Assembly: GCA_018713435.1 (NCBI GenBank)
Contig: DVOS01000036.1
Coordinates: 40,042 to 104,041, forward strand
Origin: Candidatus Merdiplasma excrementigallinarum
GTDB lineage: Bacteria; Bacillota; Clostridia; Lachnospirales; Lachnospiraceae
Reading direction: 5' to 3'
DNA: 64,000 bases
Part shown: positions 18,594-27,402 of the stretch, piece after piece
Position numbering within the stretch: the stretch's first letter is position 1
Layout: every line of letters begins with the position of its first letter
Made by a program: the position numbers and the translations under genes
Notes under the pieces: generated by a model
Seen by the model: only the letters and a program-made list of their open reading frames with translations
Database searches by the model: none
What the model was told of the DNA's origin: nothing

Positions 18594-19253
18594 ATGAATC
18601 ATTCGGAAATCTTATCTCATGTAGACCACACCCTGCTGGCGCAGACAGCCACCTGGGAGGAAATCCGGGCTCTCTGCGACGATGCCCTCCGCTTTGGCAC
18701 TGCCTCTGTCTGCATCCCGCCCTGCCGGGTGAAGCAGGCGAAGGAGTATCTGGGGGAGCGAATGGCGGTGTGCACGGTTATCGGCTTCCCCAACGGGTAC
18801 AGCACCGCTGCCGCCAAACTGGCGGAGACGAAGGAAGCTCTGGCCGACGGGGCCGATGAGATCGACATGGTCATCAATATCGGCACCCTGAAGGAGGGAA
18901 ATGAACAGCTGGTAAAGGATGAAATCGCCTGCCTGAAGGAAGCCTGCAAAGAAAAAATCCTGAAGGTAATCATCGAGACCTGCCTGCTGACAGAGGAAGA
19001 AAAAATCACCATGTGCCGCCTGGTGGCAGAAGCCGGCGCGGACTATATCAAAACTTCCACCGGCTTTTCCACAGCCGGCGCCACCTTCCAGGATGTGGCC
19101 CTGTTCGCCAGGCACATAGGCCCTCATGTAAAAATCAAGGCCGCCGGAGGCATCTCCTCCTTTGAGGACGCGGAGGAATTTCTGAAGCTGGGGGCGGACC
19201 GTCTGGGCACCAGCCGCCTGGTAAAAATCGAAAAAGCAGCCCAAAAGGCTTAG
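18594..19253 (+). CDS. deoC: Deoxyribose-phosphate aldolase
   Basis: SHVDHTLLAQTATWEEIRALCDDA, EIDMVINIG, LKVIIETCLLTEEEK, ADYIKTSTGFSTAGAT, VKIKAAGGI. Confidence 0.96.
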   Translation: MNHSEILSHVDHTLLAQTATWEEIRALCDDALRFGTASVCIPPCRVKQAKEYLGERMAVCTVIGFPNGYSTAAAKLAETKEALADGADEIDMVINIGTLKEGNEQLVKDEIACLKEACKEKILKVIIETCLLTEEEKITMCRLVAEAGADYIKTSTGFSTAGATFQDVALFARHIGPHVKIKAAGGISSFEDAEEFLKLGADRLGTSRLVKIEKAAQKA

Positions 19254-19266
19254 ACACAGCAAAAAA

Positions 19267-19318
19267 AGAGGATGTAACAAGAGGCGCTGCAGCCTTTTTG
19301 TCACATCCTTTTTTCTTT
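19267..19318. terminator. Bidirectional terminator between convergent genes
   Basis: AAAAGAGGATGTAACAAGAGGCGCTGCAGCCTTTTTGTCACATCCTTTTTT: AGGATGT/ACATCCT stem flanked by A- and T-runs. Confidence 0.75.
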
Positions 19319-19320
19319 CT

Positions 19321-21786
19321 CTACTCCGGTATATACGTCAGGAACACGTTTCCCGCTTCCTCAAACATGGCCGTGCTGTCATTCAGGCCGCCGTAATACC
19401 ATTCGGTTGTGCCCGGATCCAGAAGGAATACGTTGAACTCGTCATATCCTACAATGATTACCGGGCCCTGGAGAGTCTGGGCGATCACCGGGCTTCCGTG
19501 GCTGACAAAGTACAGCACCTGGTCCAGGGTGCAGCCGCTTACGTCCAGCACCCGCTGCTCTATTCCCTCCTGAAGCTGATCCGGATCTGTGGTGCCGGCC
19601 GTCACAGCCGCCGGAAGATCCTCCACCTGCAGTTCCGCCCGGGTCTGCCGGTCTCCTCTCACCCAGATATAATTCTGCTCTTCATCCACCACCAGCCCCA
19701 GCAGCTCATCCGCTTTCACCACGGCCTCGTTGGGCCAGGCGCATACATCCGCCAGCGCGCCGGAGGCGTATACATAGTACAGATGACGGTCCGGCCGGTC
19801 CGGAAGGATCTCCAGAGTGCCGGAAGCGCCGGAGGATAACACCCGGCTGCTGACCGTCTGCACATCGGAGGGGGAGATGGTGCCTCCTACCCGGAGGATG
19901 ACCTCTGTCTGCTTCCGGGCGCTGGTCTGGGTGGCGGTTCCCACCAGAACCTCCGACTCGGTATCCGTGCTGACGATGTGGTCCTCGGTTCCTTCCGCGA
20001 ACACGTCTCCGTTTTTCACCACCCGGGTCAGGGTCAGCATATTGTCGCTCTGCTCCACTTCCGTTACATAGGCTCCGGCAGGCTCATATTCCTTCACCGT
20101 GTTTCCTTCTCCGTCCCGGATGGTCAGCCGGTACATGGGGAAGATGCCGTTTCCGCCGTGGGAGACGTCAATATCCTCCGCCCGGGCCACGCCGTAGACC
20201 AGATCCTCTTTCATGTAGGCCACCGGACGGATCCTCTCATCCGCCCCGCAGGTAATCTCCTGGGTGGCCCCGGTCTCCAGATCCAGCACGTTCAGCGCGG
20301 TGGAATCCCCTGCATCCCCCTGGGGCAGCCAGGCAAAATACCGGCCGGACTGGGAGGCGGCATGGCAGTCCTCCGCCACGTCGGAAACCAGCACTTCATA
20401 GGTGCGGCTGTTTAAATCGATCTGGTAAACGTTTCCCTCCAGCAGCACGCAGAAGCGGGAGCCGTCCTGGGAAATATAGGCCAGGCTGTCCACGTCCCGT
20501 TTAAGGAATTCCGCGGATTCCATGCTGGAGAGGAAAATCTCTTCATTCACCGTGCTTGAGGCGGCTTCGTAGTAATAGACCGCCACGCCGTTTTCTCCTT
20601 CGTGAAGGCCCCGGTTCATGTAGCCCGCCACGGCGAACCACACGTCCCCCTCTCTGCCCACCCGCAGGATATGGATGCTGTGGGCGTCATAGAAGTCCCG
20701 GTAGTCCATATTTTCTTTCTGGGGAAAGCCGAATACTTTTGTCAGGGTTCCGTCCAGCCGCCGGTAGGTCCACAGCTCGTTCTCCTGCACAAAAGCGGTC
20801 ACCCGGTTTTCCTCATCTGTGACAAACTCCACGTCCTTGTCCGTAATGCCCAGGTTAATGCCGTTGTCCTGCAGCACGCTGTTCTCCGGATTGAAAATCT
20901 GGTCTGTGGTGCGCTCCAGGTTCAGCAGGTAAATACGGCTGTCCGTGTACCGCACCCGGTAGGATTCGTGCACGTTGTAAAGCTCCGTCTCACCGGAATC
21001 CGTCAGGGACGCGATCCGGTAGTCCATGGTCAGGGTGGCGGTATTCTCGTTGATCTCCCGGATGCGGGGCGTGGGCTTATAGTAAATCTGAGGATTCAGA
21101 TTTCCCCAGGTCAGCTGGTCCACGCTGTCGTGAATGTCCATGTAGGCCAGGGTCTGCTCCGCGTCGGTGGTTTCATCCGGCTCCACCGCGGCGCTCACTG
21201 CGCTCAGGTCCGTCTTGTTGACGCACTTGTCATAAAATCCCAGCACATAATCGATGTAGGCGTCTGTGTGCAGCCCGTCCGCCATCAGCACGTGGGTATA
21301 ATAGTAGATATTTCTTCCCCCGGAGTTCACCTGGATTTCCAGCATGTACTCCTGGTTCATCAGCATCTTGTTCTGCAGTTCCAGAGTGGCGTACAGGTAG
21401 TCCCCGTCCTGCTCCAGGGTCACCACCTTGGTCTGCTCCAGAGACTCCGTCCCGTCCAGGGTCAGCACCTGATAGGTGACGCTGTCAATGGAAGCGCCGA
21501 AGGCCTGGATCTGAATATCCAGGCGACGGTCCGCATTCAGGGGCGTAATGCTGTCCCTGATGTAGGATACGTCCATCTGGCCTGCATAGCCGTGAAGACA
21601 GTTAAAGCTGGTTCCGTCATCCTGCATGTACACCAGCGGGAAGGTGGAATCATCCATGATTTCCGCCGTATCCGGAGCCGTCCGGTTGATAATTCTGGAA
21701 AATACCAGCACAGAAGCCAGAAACAGCACTATCAGAAATAATATGTGCAGCGCCGCGTTCCGCGCCGTTCTCATTCGTCCCTTCAT
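19321..21786 (-). CDS. Large membrane-anchored hypothetical protein with C-terminal C39-peptidase-like segment
   Basis: Likely start MKGRMRTARNAALHILFLIVLFLASVLVF (one TM). The ORF-track extension upstream overlaps the separate ORF 21884..22315. C-terminus 'FVSHGSPVIAQTLQGPVIIVGYDEFNVFLLDPG'. Confidence 0.8.
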   Translation of the reverse strand: MKGRMRTARNAALHILFLIVLFLASVLVFSRIINRTAPDTAEIMDDSTFPLVYMQDDGTSFNCLHGYAGQMDVSYIRDSITPLNADRRLDIQIQAFGASIDSVTYQVLTLDGTESLEQTKVVTLEQDGDYLYATLELQNKMLMNQEYMLEIQVNSGGRNIYYYTHVLMADGLHTDAYIDYVLGFYDKCVNKTDLSAVSAAVEPDETTDAEQTLAYMDIHDSVDQLTWGNLNPQIYYKPTPRIREINENTATLTMDYRIASLTDSGETELYNVHESYRVRYTDSRIYLLNLERTTDQIFNPENSVLQDNGINLGITDKDVEFVTDEENRVTAFVQENELWTYRRLDGTLTKVFGFPQKENMDYRDFYDAHSIHILRVGREGDVWFAVAGYMNRGLHEGENGVAVYYYEAASSTVNEEIFLSSMESAEFLKRDVDSLAYISQDGSRFCVLLEGNVYQIDLNSRTYEVLVSDVAEDCHAASQSGRYFAWLPQGDAGDSTALNVLDLETGATQEITCGADERIRPVAYMKEDLVYGVARAEDIDVSHGGNGIFPMYRLTIRDGEGNTVKEYEPAGAYVTEVEQSDNMLTLTRVVKNGDVFAEGTEDHIVSTDTESEVLVGTATQTSARKQTEVILRVGGTISPSDVQTVSSRVLSSGASGTLEILPDRPDRHLYYVYASGALADVCAWPNEAVVKADELLGLVVDEEQNYIWVRGDRQTRAELQVEDLPAAVTAGTTDPDQLQEGIEQRVLDVSGCTLDQVLYFVSHGSPVIAQTLQGPVIIVGYDEFNVFLLDPGTTEWYYGGLNDSTAMFEEAGNVFLTYIPE

Positions 21787-21883
21787 AATCGTTCCTTTTC
21801 CCCTTAATTCCAAACGTGCCCAAAAGTCCGGGGGCATTTCAAGATGCCCCCATTCTATCAGACTTTCCGCCGGCACGCAACCG

Positions 21884-22315
21884 CTAGATTGGAAAGCCCG
21901 GGGCCCAGATCCGCTGCCTGCGCCTCTGCCGCCGGCAGCGCCGCCTGCAGATTTCATCCGCCAGCAGCACCCGGGCCATCTCCTCCAACCAGGGTTCTTC
22001 CTTTTCTTCCCGGTCCGGATCCATTTCCCGGGCCGCCTCTTTTGCCATCTTGCTTGCCAGCAGCCGTACCATGAGCCGGTCCGGGTACTCATCGTACATC
22101 AGGCTTCCCTCATACTCCATTTTGTCGCAGTTTTCTTCCGCCTGCCTCCAGAGCCTTCTGGCCGTCTCCGGATAATAGGACCGCATTTTCCAGACTTCCT
22201 CCCGCAGCAGCCGCTCCCTGGACAGCGCGTCCTCCGCAGCCGGAAACAGGCCGGCGCCTGGGGAAAGGTCCCCGAAATCTTGCCTTTCCATCCGTTTCTC
22301 CTCTCCCGGTATCAC
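21884..22315 (-). CDS. Conserved-looking hypothetical protein
   Basis: 143 aa: ERLLREEVWKMRSYYPETARRLWRQAEENCDKMEYEGSLMYDEYPDRLMVRLLASKM. Confidence 0.65.
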   Translation of the reverse strand: MIPGEEKRMERQDFGDLSPGAGLFPAAEDALSRERLLREEVWKMRSYYPETARRLWRQAEENCDKMEYEGSLMYDEYPDRLMVRLLASKMAKEAAREMDPDREEKEEPWLEEMARVLLADEICRRRCRRQRRRQRIWAPGFPI

Positions 22316-22348
22316 TATTATCTTATGCGAAGCCGGGCAGAGAGTGTC

Positions 22349-22765
22349 TTACTTTTCCTGTCTGGCGGCCCTGGCATTGGTATCCAGGGATTTCCCGAAT
22401 ACGAAGAACCGGTCGTAGAGATATTCCAGGACAAAGTTGGCCGCCATGTTCAGCACGGTCACCGCCAGCCCGTTCCAGCCCAGAGTCTCCGCCAGATAAT
22501 TTCCCAGCACCGTGCTCACCGGGGTAAATACGCAGTAAAATCCCGCCACCAGGGCCATGGCCCGGGGTACGTTGCCGGCTGACCGGAAGGTATACTGCCG
22601 GTTCAGGGTAAAGTTCCACAGCACGGACAGGATCAGGGCGATCAGATAGCAGGGCCAGTAATCCCAGCCGGTGACCGTATCCAGCAGGGAAAAGGCCGCC
22701 AGCTCAATCACGCCCGCCGATATGGAAAACAGGGCAAATTTTATTGCCCGCGCGGATTCTTTCAT
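22349..22765 (-). CDS. GtrA family membrane protein
   Basis: KFALFSISAGVIELAAFSLLDTV... LSVLWNFTLNRQYTFRSAG... NFVLEYLYDRFFVF. Confidence 0.88.
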   Translation of the reverse strand: MKESARAIKFALFSISAGVIELAAFSLLDTVTGWDYWPCYLIALILSVLWNFTLNRQYTFRSAGNVPRAMALVAGFYCVFTPVSTVLGNYLAETLGWNGLAVTVLNMAANFVLEYLYDRFFVFGKSLDTNARAARQEK

Positions 22766-22776
22766 GTGTTTCCTCC

Positions 22777-24405
22777 TTATGATTCCCGGGCTTCCCGGTT
22801 CAGGGCCAGGAAGTTCTTCCGGTTGCTTTTATACAGCTGCCGGAATACCTGATAGTACCGGTCGTAGATCTGTTTTTTGGCCTGGTCGGGCCGGAATGTT
22901 TTCCGGACCGGGATCATCTCCTCGATCTGCTCCAGGCTTTCTATTTCCCCCAATCCTGCCGCCGCCACGGCGGCCGCTCCCACAGCTCCCACGTTCTGAG
23001 GGCTGTCCACTACCTGGACGGTTCTGCCGGTAATGTCCGCCAGGATCTGGCTGGTTACGTCCGACAAAGCCCCGCCGCCGCAAAAGCGCACCGCGTCGGA
23101 GGTTTTTGCTTTCCGTTCCTGGCACTCCAGCATCCAGCGCAGGTGATAGCAGATTCCTTCCAGCACCGCCCGGATCATCTGCGTCTTTCCTGTCTCCAGG
23201 GAGATATTGAAAAACATGCCCGCTGCGTTGGGATCTTCAAAGGGACACCGGTTCCCGTGAAGCCAGGGGGTAAACAGCACCCCTCCCGCTCCCGGCTCTA
23301 TGTTTTTTACCGTCTCTGTCAGGTAGTCGTACAGGCTGGTATACACCGCCTCCTGGCCGCTGGTAATGTCCCGGCTTTCCAGGTAGACGCCGATTTCGTC
23401 CAGCGCCAGGTGATCCTTTACCCACTCCAGACATTTTCCCGCCGTCTCCATCTCCGCGAAGTAATTGTATCTTCCCCGCTGAACGCCCACCACCGCCGCC
23501 ATCATGCTGCCGGCGTCTGCCATCCGCTTCTCCACCACCGTGGATACCCAGCCGGATGTGCCGGAATAGATATGGGTTTTTCCCGGCTTTACGCAGCCGG
23601 AGCCCACTCCGATCAGGGAAGCATCCCCGCCTCCGCCAAATACCAGGGTTCCCGGCTTCAGGCCCAGCTCCTCTGCGGCTTTCGCTGTCAGGGTTCCCGC
23701 CGGCTCGCAGGCCCCGATGATCCGGGGCAGATGCTCCGGGCGGACCCCCAGCATCCGGCAGAGTCCCTTATTCCACCCTTCTTTTCCTTTTCTGCTGTCG
23801 TACAGGAAGGTGGAAAAAGCGGTATCTTCCGTCATCACAAATTCGCCGGTGCACCGGGCAATCAGGTATTCTTTCACGTCCAGCCACTTGTAGACCCGGG
23901 AGAACGCCTGGGGTTCATGGTTTTCCACCCATTTGTACTTCCACACCGGGTCTTTTACGCTGCTGGCCACCGCCCCGTTTACCAGGAGGCTTCGCAGCAG
24001 CTTCCACACATTGGCCCCGGCGATCTGGGGGCCGTAGGCGATGCCTTTTTTTATCTCTTCCCTGGCCCTCTGATCCATATAGCTCATGGGCCTGCGCACC
24101 GGCACGCCCTGCCGGTCCACCAGCACCAGCCCCTGCATCTGGGAGCAGAAAGATATGCCTGCCACCTGCTCCGGCTCCGCCTGGGCTTTCTGAAACACTT
24201 TGGCGGTGGTGACCCGCATGGCCTCCCACCATTCCCGGGCGTCCTGCTCCGCCCCGCCGTTCTCCGTCATATACAGGCCGTACCCTTCATGGGCGCTCTC
24301 CAGCAGCCGGATGGCGTCTCCCACCTGGAACAGGCAGGTTTTTACTCCTGTGGTCCCCACATCATACGCCAGCACATAAACCATTCCTCTTCCTCCCTCC
24401 CGCAA
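22777..24405 (-). CDS. FGGY-family carbohydrate kinase (xylulokinase-like)
   Basis: VYVLAYDVGTTGVKTCLFQ... GISFCSQMQGLVLVD... RFCGGGALSDVTSQILADITGRTVQVVDSPQNVGAVGAA. Confidence 0.92.
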   Translation of the reverse strand: MREGGRGMVYVLAYDVGTTGVKTCLFQVGDAIRLLESAHEGYGLYMTENGGAEQDAREWWEAMRVTTAKVFQKAQAEPEQVAGISFCSQMQGLVLVDRQGVPVRRPMSYMDQRAREEIKKGIAYGPQIAGANVWKLLRSLLVNGAVASSVKDPVWKYKWVENHEPQAFSRVYKWLDVKEYLIARCTGEFVMTEDTAFSTFLYDSRKGKEGWNKGLCRMLGVRPEHLPRIIGACEPAGTLTAKAAEELGLKPGTLVFGGGGDASLIGVGSGCVKPGKTHIYSGTSGWVSTVVEKRMADAGSMMAAVVGVQRGRYNYFAEMETAGKCLEWVKDHLALDEIGVYLESRDITSGQEAVYTSLYDYLTETVKNIEPGAGGVLFTPWLHGNRCPFEDPNAAGMFFNISLETGKTQMIRAVLEGICYHLRWMLECQERKAKTSDAVRFCGGGALSDVTSQILADITGRTVQVVDSPQNVGAVGAAAVAAAGLGEIESLEQIEEMIPVRKTFRPDQAKKQIYDRYYQVFRQLYKSNRKNFLALNREARES

Positions 24406-24416
24406 AAAGAAGGGCG

Positions 24417-24456
24417 AGCCTCACCGGGGATGTCTCCTTCATCCCTTCCGCTCGCC
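24417..24456. terminator. Stem-loop between kinase and aldolase genes
   Basis: GGGCGAGCctcaccGGGGATGtctccttCATCCCttccGCTCGCCC. Confidence 0.5.
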
Positions 24457-24466
24457 CCTGCCTGTT

Positions 24467-25633
24467 CTATTTCAGTTTTGAATATTTTCTCTGGTAAATC
24501 ATCCGCTCCAGCCAGGCGTGGGCCAGGCTGACGGGTTTTACTCCCTCCGTCCGCTCCGCCAGCAGGGCGGCCTGACAGCCTTTCTCCAGTACAGCCGCCA
24601 CAGCCCGCGCGTCATCTGGCGTTTTTCCCACGCAGATGGCGCCGTTGTCCTTAAGCAGCACGGCGCTTCTTCCCAGAAGGGCCGCTTCCAGCCGTTTCGC
24701 CTGACGGCCTGTAAATTCTCTGTCCGGTATGCAGCACAGGGTCAGCCCCACGATCTGCACCGCATCATCCAGATACCCTTTCAGGGTTTTGCCCTCCATG
24801 CTGGCCGCCATCACATAGGGAGTCCGCACATGGAGCACGCAGTTTTTTTCGGTATGCCGGTAGATGATTTCATGCAGCCGAAATTCCGGGGCCCGGCGCC
24901 CGTCCGGTCTTTTTCCCAGGCGGTACACCTCTTTTCGGTCTCCCAGCCGGAAGGCCGCCCTGTTTCCTCTGCGCAGGCTGCGCCCGTAGCTTCCCCGGGC
25001 GGACAGCTTTTCCGACTGGAAAATGATTCCCGTTTTATCCTGATACAGTTTTTCGCACACCTGCTCCAGGGTATGGGCCACCTCAAAGGCCTCGTCCTCA
25101 TCCCGGCCCATGCAGAGGGCTCCGTGGTTTCGCATCAGCACGGCCCTGCTCTCCGGATACTCCTGCGTCATCCGGGCCACATTCTCCCGGAGTTTTTTTG
25201 TGCCGGACAGCCCGTAGGCCGCGCAGGGTATGCCCCCTCCCAGGATTCGGATCTGCTCCGCCCCGTTATCCTGGCTCATCATCAGATCCGCCGCGGATAT
25301 ATGTTTTCCCAGAATGCTCCAGGCGGAAGCGGCGGCCTGGTGGGTGTGAATCACAAAGTTTACGCCGGGCCGCGTCCGGTATACGTCCGCGTGGATCCCT
25401 TTCTCGCTGGAAGGCTTCTGGTCCCCCTCCCAGGAACAGTCTTCGATCTTTACTACTACGATATCCTCCGGCTGCAGCGTCTCATAAGCCCTGCCGCTGG
25501 GGGTAATGGCAAAATGGGTGTCGGAAATCCTGGCGCTGATGTTCCCCCAGGTTCTGGCCGTCAGCCCTTTTTTTACCAGCCGGTGTCCTGCCTGCACAAT
25601 GATTCTGCGGGCCTCTTCTTCTGTGTATACCAT
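24467..25633 (-). CDS. Double class II aldolase/adducin domain protein
   Basis: MVYTEEEARRIIVQAGHRLVKKGLTARTWGNISARISDTHFAITPSGRAYETL... VIHTHQAAASAW... RAVLMRNHGALCMG; a second related half follows (SAVLLKDNGAICVGKTPDDARAVAAVLEKGCQAALLAE). Confidence 0.87.
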   Translation of the reverse strand: MVYTEEEARRIIVQAGHRLVKKGLTARTWGNISARISDTHFAITPSGRAYETLQPEDIVVVKIEDCSWEGDQKPSSEKGIHADVYRTRPGVNFVIHTHQAAASAWSILGKHISAADLMMSQDNGAEQIRILGGGIPCAAYGLSGTKKLRENVARMTQEYPESRAVLMRNHGALCMGRDEDEAFEVAHTLEQVCEKLYQDKTGIIFQSEKLSARGSYGRSLRRGNRAAFRLGDRKEVYRLGKRPDGRRAPEFRLHEIIYRHTEKNCVLHVRTPYVMAASMEGKTLKGYLDDAVQIVGLTLCCIPDREFTGRQAKRLEAALLGRSAVLLKDNGAICVGKTPDDARAVAAVLEKGCQAALLAERTEGVKPVSLAHAWLERMIYQRKYSKLK

Positions 25634-25635
25634 AT

Positions 25636-27126
25636 TCAGCCCTCCAGTCTGCCGCACTTGGCGAAAACCCGGTCAAAGCGGGCGATTACGTCGTCGATCA
25701 TTCCCTCATTGTAGGCAGCGCTGGTGTAGAGCCTGGACCCCGCCAGGGTAATCAGCCCTTCCGCCATATAGGCGGCGCCCATGTGTTCCATCTCTTTCTG
25801 CCGGATGCCGGTTTCTTTGAGCACGTGGGGAATGGTCCAGGGTTTTTTCCAGTTCACCACAAAGTGCATGGTTCCTACGTTGTCCAGATGGCAGATGGAG
25901 CCCTGGTTGAATACTACGAAGGGCAGCCTGTGTTTTCTCACGGAGCGCTGCAGGCCTTTCGCCAGCCGGTCTCCCATCCTGCCCGCCTGCTCGCAGGCGT
26001 TGGTGCGCTCAATCTCGCACAGGGTATAGTAGCCTGCCACGCAGGAAATGGGCGTGGCCGCCAGGGTGCCGCCGCACATGGCTTTGGACACTTTTTTGCC
26101 GGAGGAATCCAGCCCTGCTCCCAGGTGGATCATACAGTCTCTGTGTCCGCCTACGCCGCCGGCTCCCGGATAGCCTCCCGCCACGATTTTTCCGAAAACG
26201 GTCAGGTCCGGATCCACCCCGAAGAAGCCCTGGGCTCCTCCCGGGCCGATGCGGAATCCCGTCACCACCTCGTCAAATACCAGCAGGGCCCCGTATTTGT
26301 GGGCCAGCCGCTCCGCGCCTTTGATAAATTCTTTTGATACGGGCCGGGTTCCGCTCTCCGGTCCCACCGGCTCGATAAACACAGCGGCCGTGCCGCCGTC
26401 CAGCTGGTGCCGTTTCAGCTTTCTCTCCAGATCCTCCAGGTCATTGGGGAAGAATTCGTCCGTGTGCTTAAACACGAAGCCCGGCACGCCCTTTGACATG
26501 AGGCCCTTTGTGCCCGGCACCCGCATACCGTAGGCCAGCTGGTCGGACCAGCCGTGGTAGGCGCCTCCCATCTTCAGAATATTTTTCTTTTTCGTTTTCA
26601 GCCTGGCGATCCGGGCCGCCACCATGCAGGCCTCCGTGCCGGAGCCCAGCATCCGGAACATTTCCACAGACGGCACCATCTGGGAAATCTTTTTCGCCAG
26701 CTTGTATTCGTACTCGTGGAACAGACCGGTGGAGGGCCCGCAGGTATTCAGCAGTTCGATCACCTGCTCCCGCACCGCCGGCGGATTGCTTCCCAGAATG
26801 GTGGGGCCGCCCGCCTGAAGCAGATCGTAATACCAGTTTCCGTCCAGGTCATAGAGTTTTGCCCCCTCCGCCTTTGTAATCACAATGGGGAAAGGATAAT
26901 TGAAGGCCAGATTGTGCTGAACCCCGCCGGGGATCACCTTCTTCGCCTCCTCGATCATCTCCTTTGACTTTTGGCATCTCTTGTTAAAGTACTCCTCCTC
27001 GTACTCCCGGAGATACTGCTTCTTAATGGTATATACCGGTTTTTTAATCAGTTTATCCAGCCTGCGCGTCACGGCCTCCGCGTCCAGGTACTGGTCAATC
27101 GCATATCCGTTGTAAGCCATATTCAT
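25636..27126 (-). CDS. Class III aminotransferase (glutamate-1-semialdehyde aminomutase-like)
   Basis: GSGTEACMVAARIARLKTKKKNILKMGGAYHGW... LVFDEVVTGFRIGPGGAQGFFGVDPDLTVFGKIVAGGYPGAGGVGGHRD. Confidence 0.92.
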   Translation of the reverse strand: MNMAYNGYAIDQYLDAEAVTRRLDKLIKKPVYTIKKQYLREYEEEYFNKRCQKSKEMIEEAKKVIPGGVQHNLAFNYPFPIVITKAEGAKLYDLDGNWYYDLLQAGGPTILGSNPPAVREQVIELLNTCGPSTGLFHEYEYKLAKKISQMVPSVEMFRMLGSGTEACMVAARIARLKTKKKNILKMGGAYHGWSDQLAYGMRVPGTKGLMSKGVPGFVFKHTDEFFPNDLEDLERKLKRHQLDGGTAAVFIEPVGPESGTRPVSKEFIKGAERLAHKYGALLVFDEVVTGFRIGPGGAQGFFGVDPDLTVFGKIVAGGYPGAGGVGGHRDCMIHLGAGLDSSGKKVSKAMCGGTLAATPISCVAGYYTLCEIERTNACEQAGRMGDRLAKGLQRSVRKHRLPFVVFNQGSICHLDNVGTMHFVVNWKKPWTIPHVLKETGIRQKEMEHMGAAYMAEGLITLAGSRLYTSAAYNEGMIDDVIARFDRVFAKCGRLEG

Positions 27127-27402
27127 CCTCCCGTTTCAGCATAAACACTCCATAAGTCAATAGTATTCTTTTTTCAGACAAGAGTCAATCAATGTCTGAA
27201 AATTTTATTCTCCAGTCCCGCCCACAGGCGTCCGGTACCTACTGGCTGTGCCGGCATCCCGCAGGGATGGCGGACACAGACAGGGGGAACCGGGCGCAGG
27301 GGAGGCGGTACGCCTCCTAAGCCCCGGGCATAAGCTGGCTACAGCGACCGGCTGCGGACAGGATGGACGCAGACGGGCCCGGGGCCTGAGGGCGGAGCGC
27401 CT

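Noticed and set aside
21787-22092. N-terminal extension of the 923-aa ORF
   Set aside because: Low-complexity Arg/Gly/Trp-rich sequence overlapping a separate ORF (21884..22315); a TM-bearing start at 21786 is more credible.
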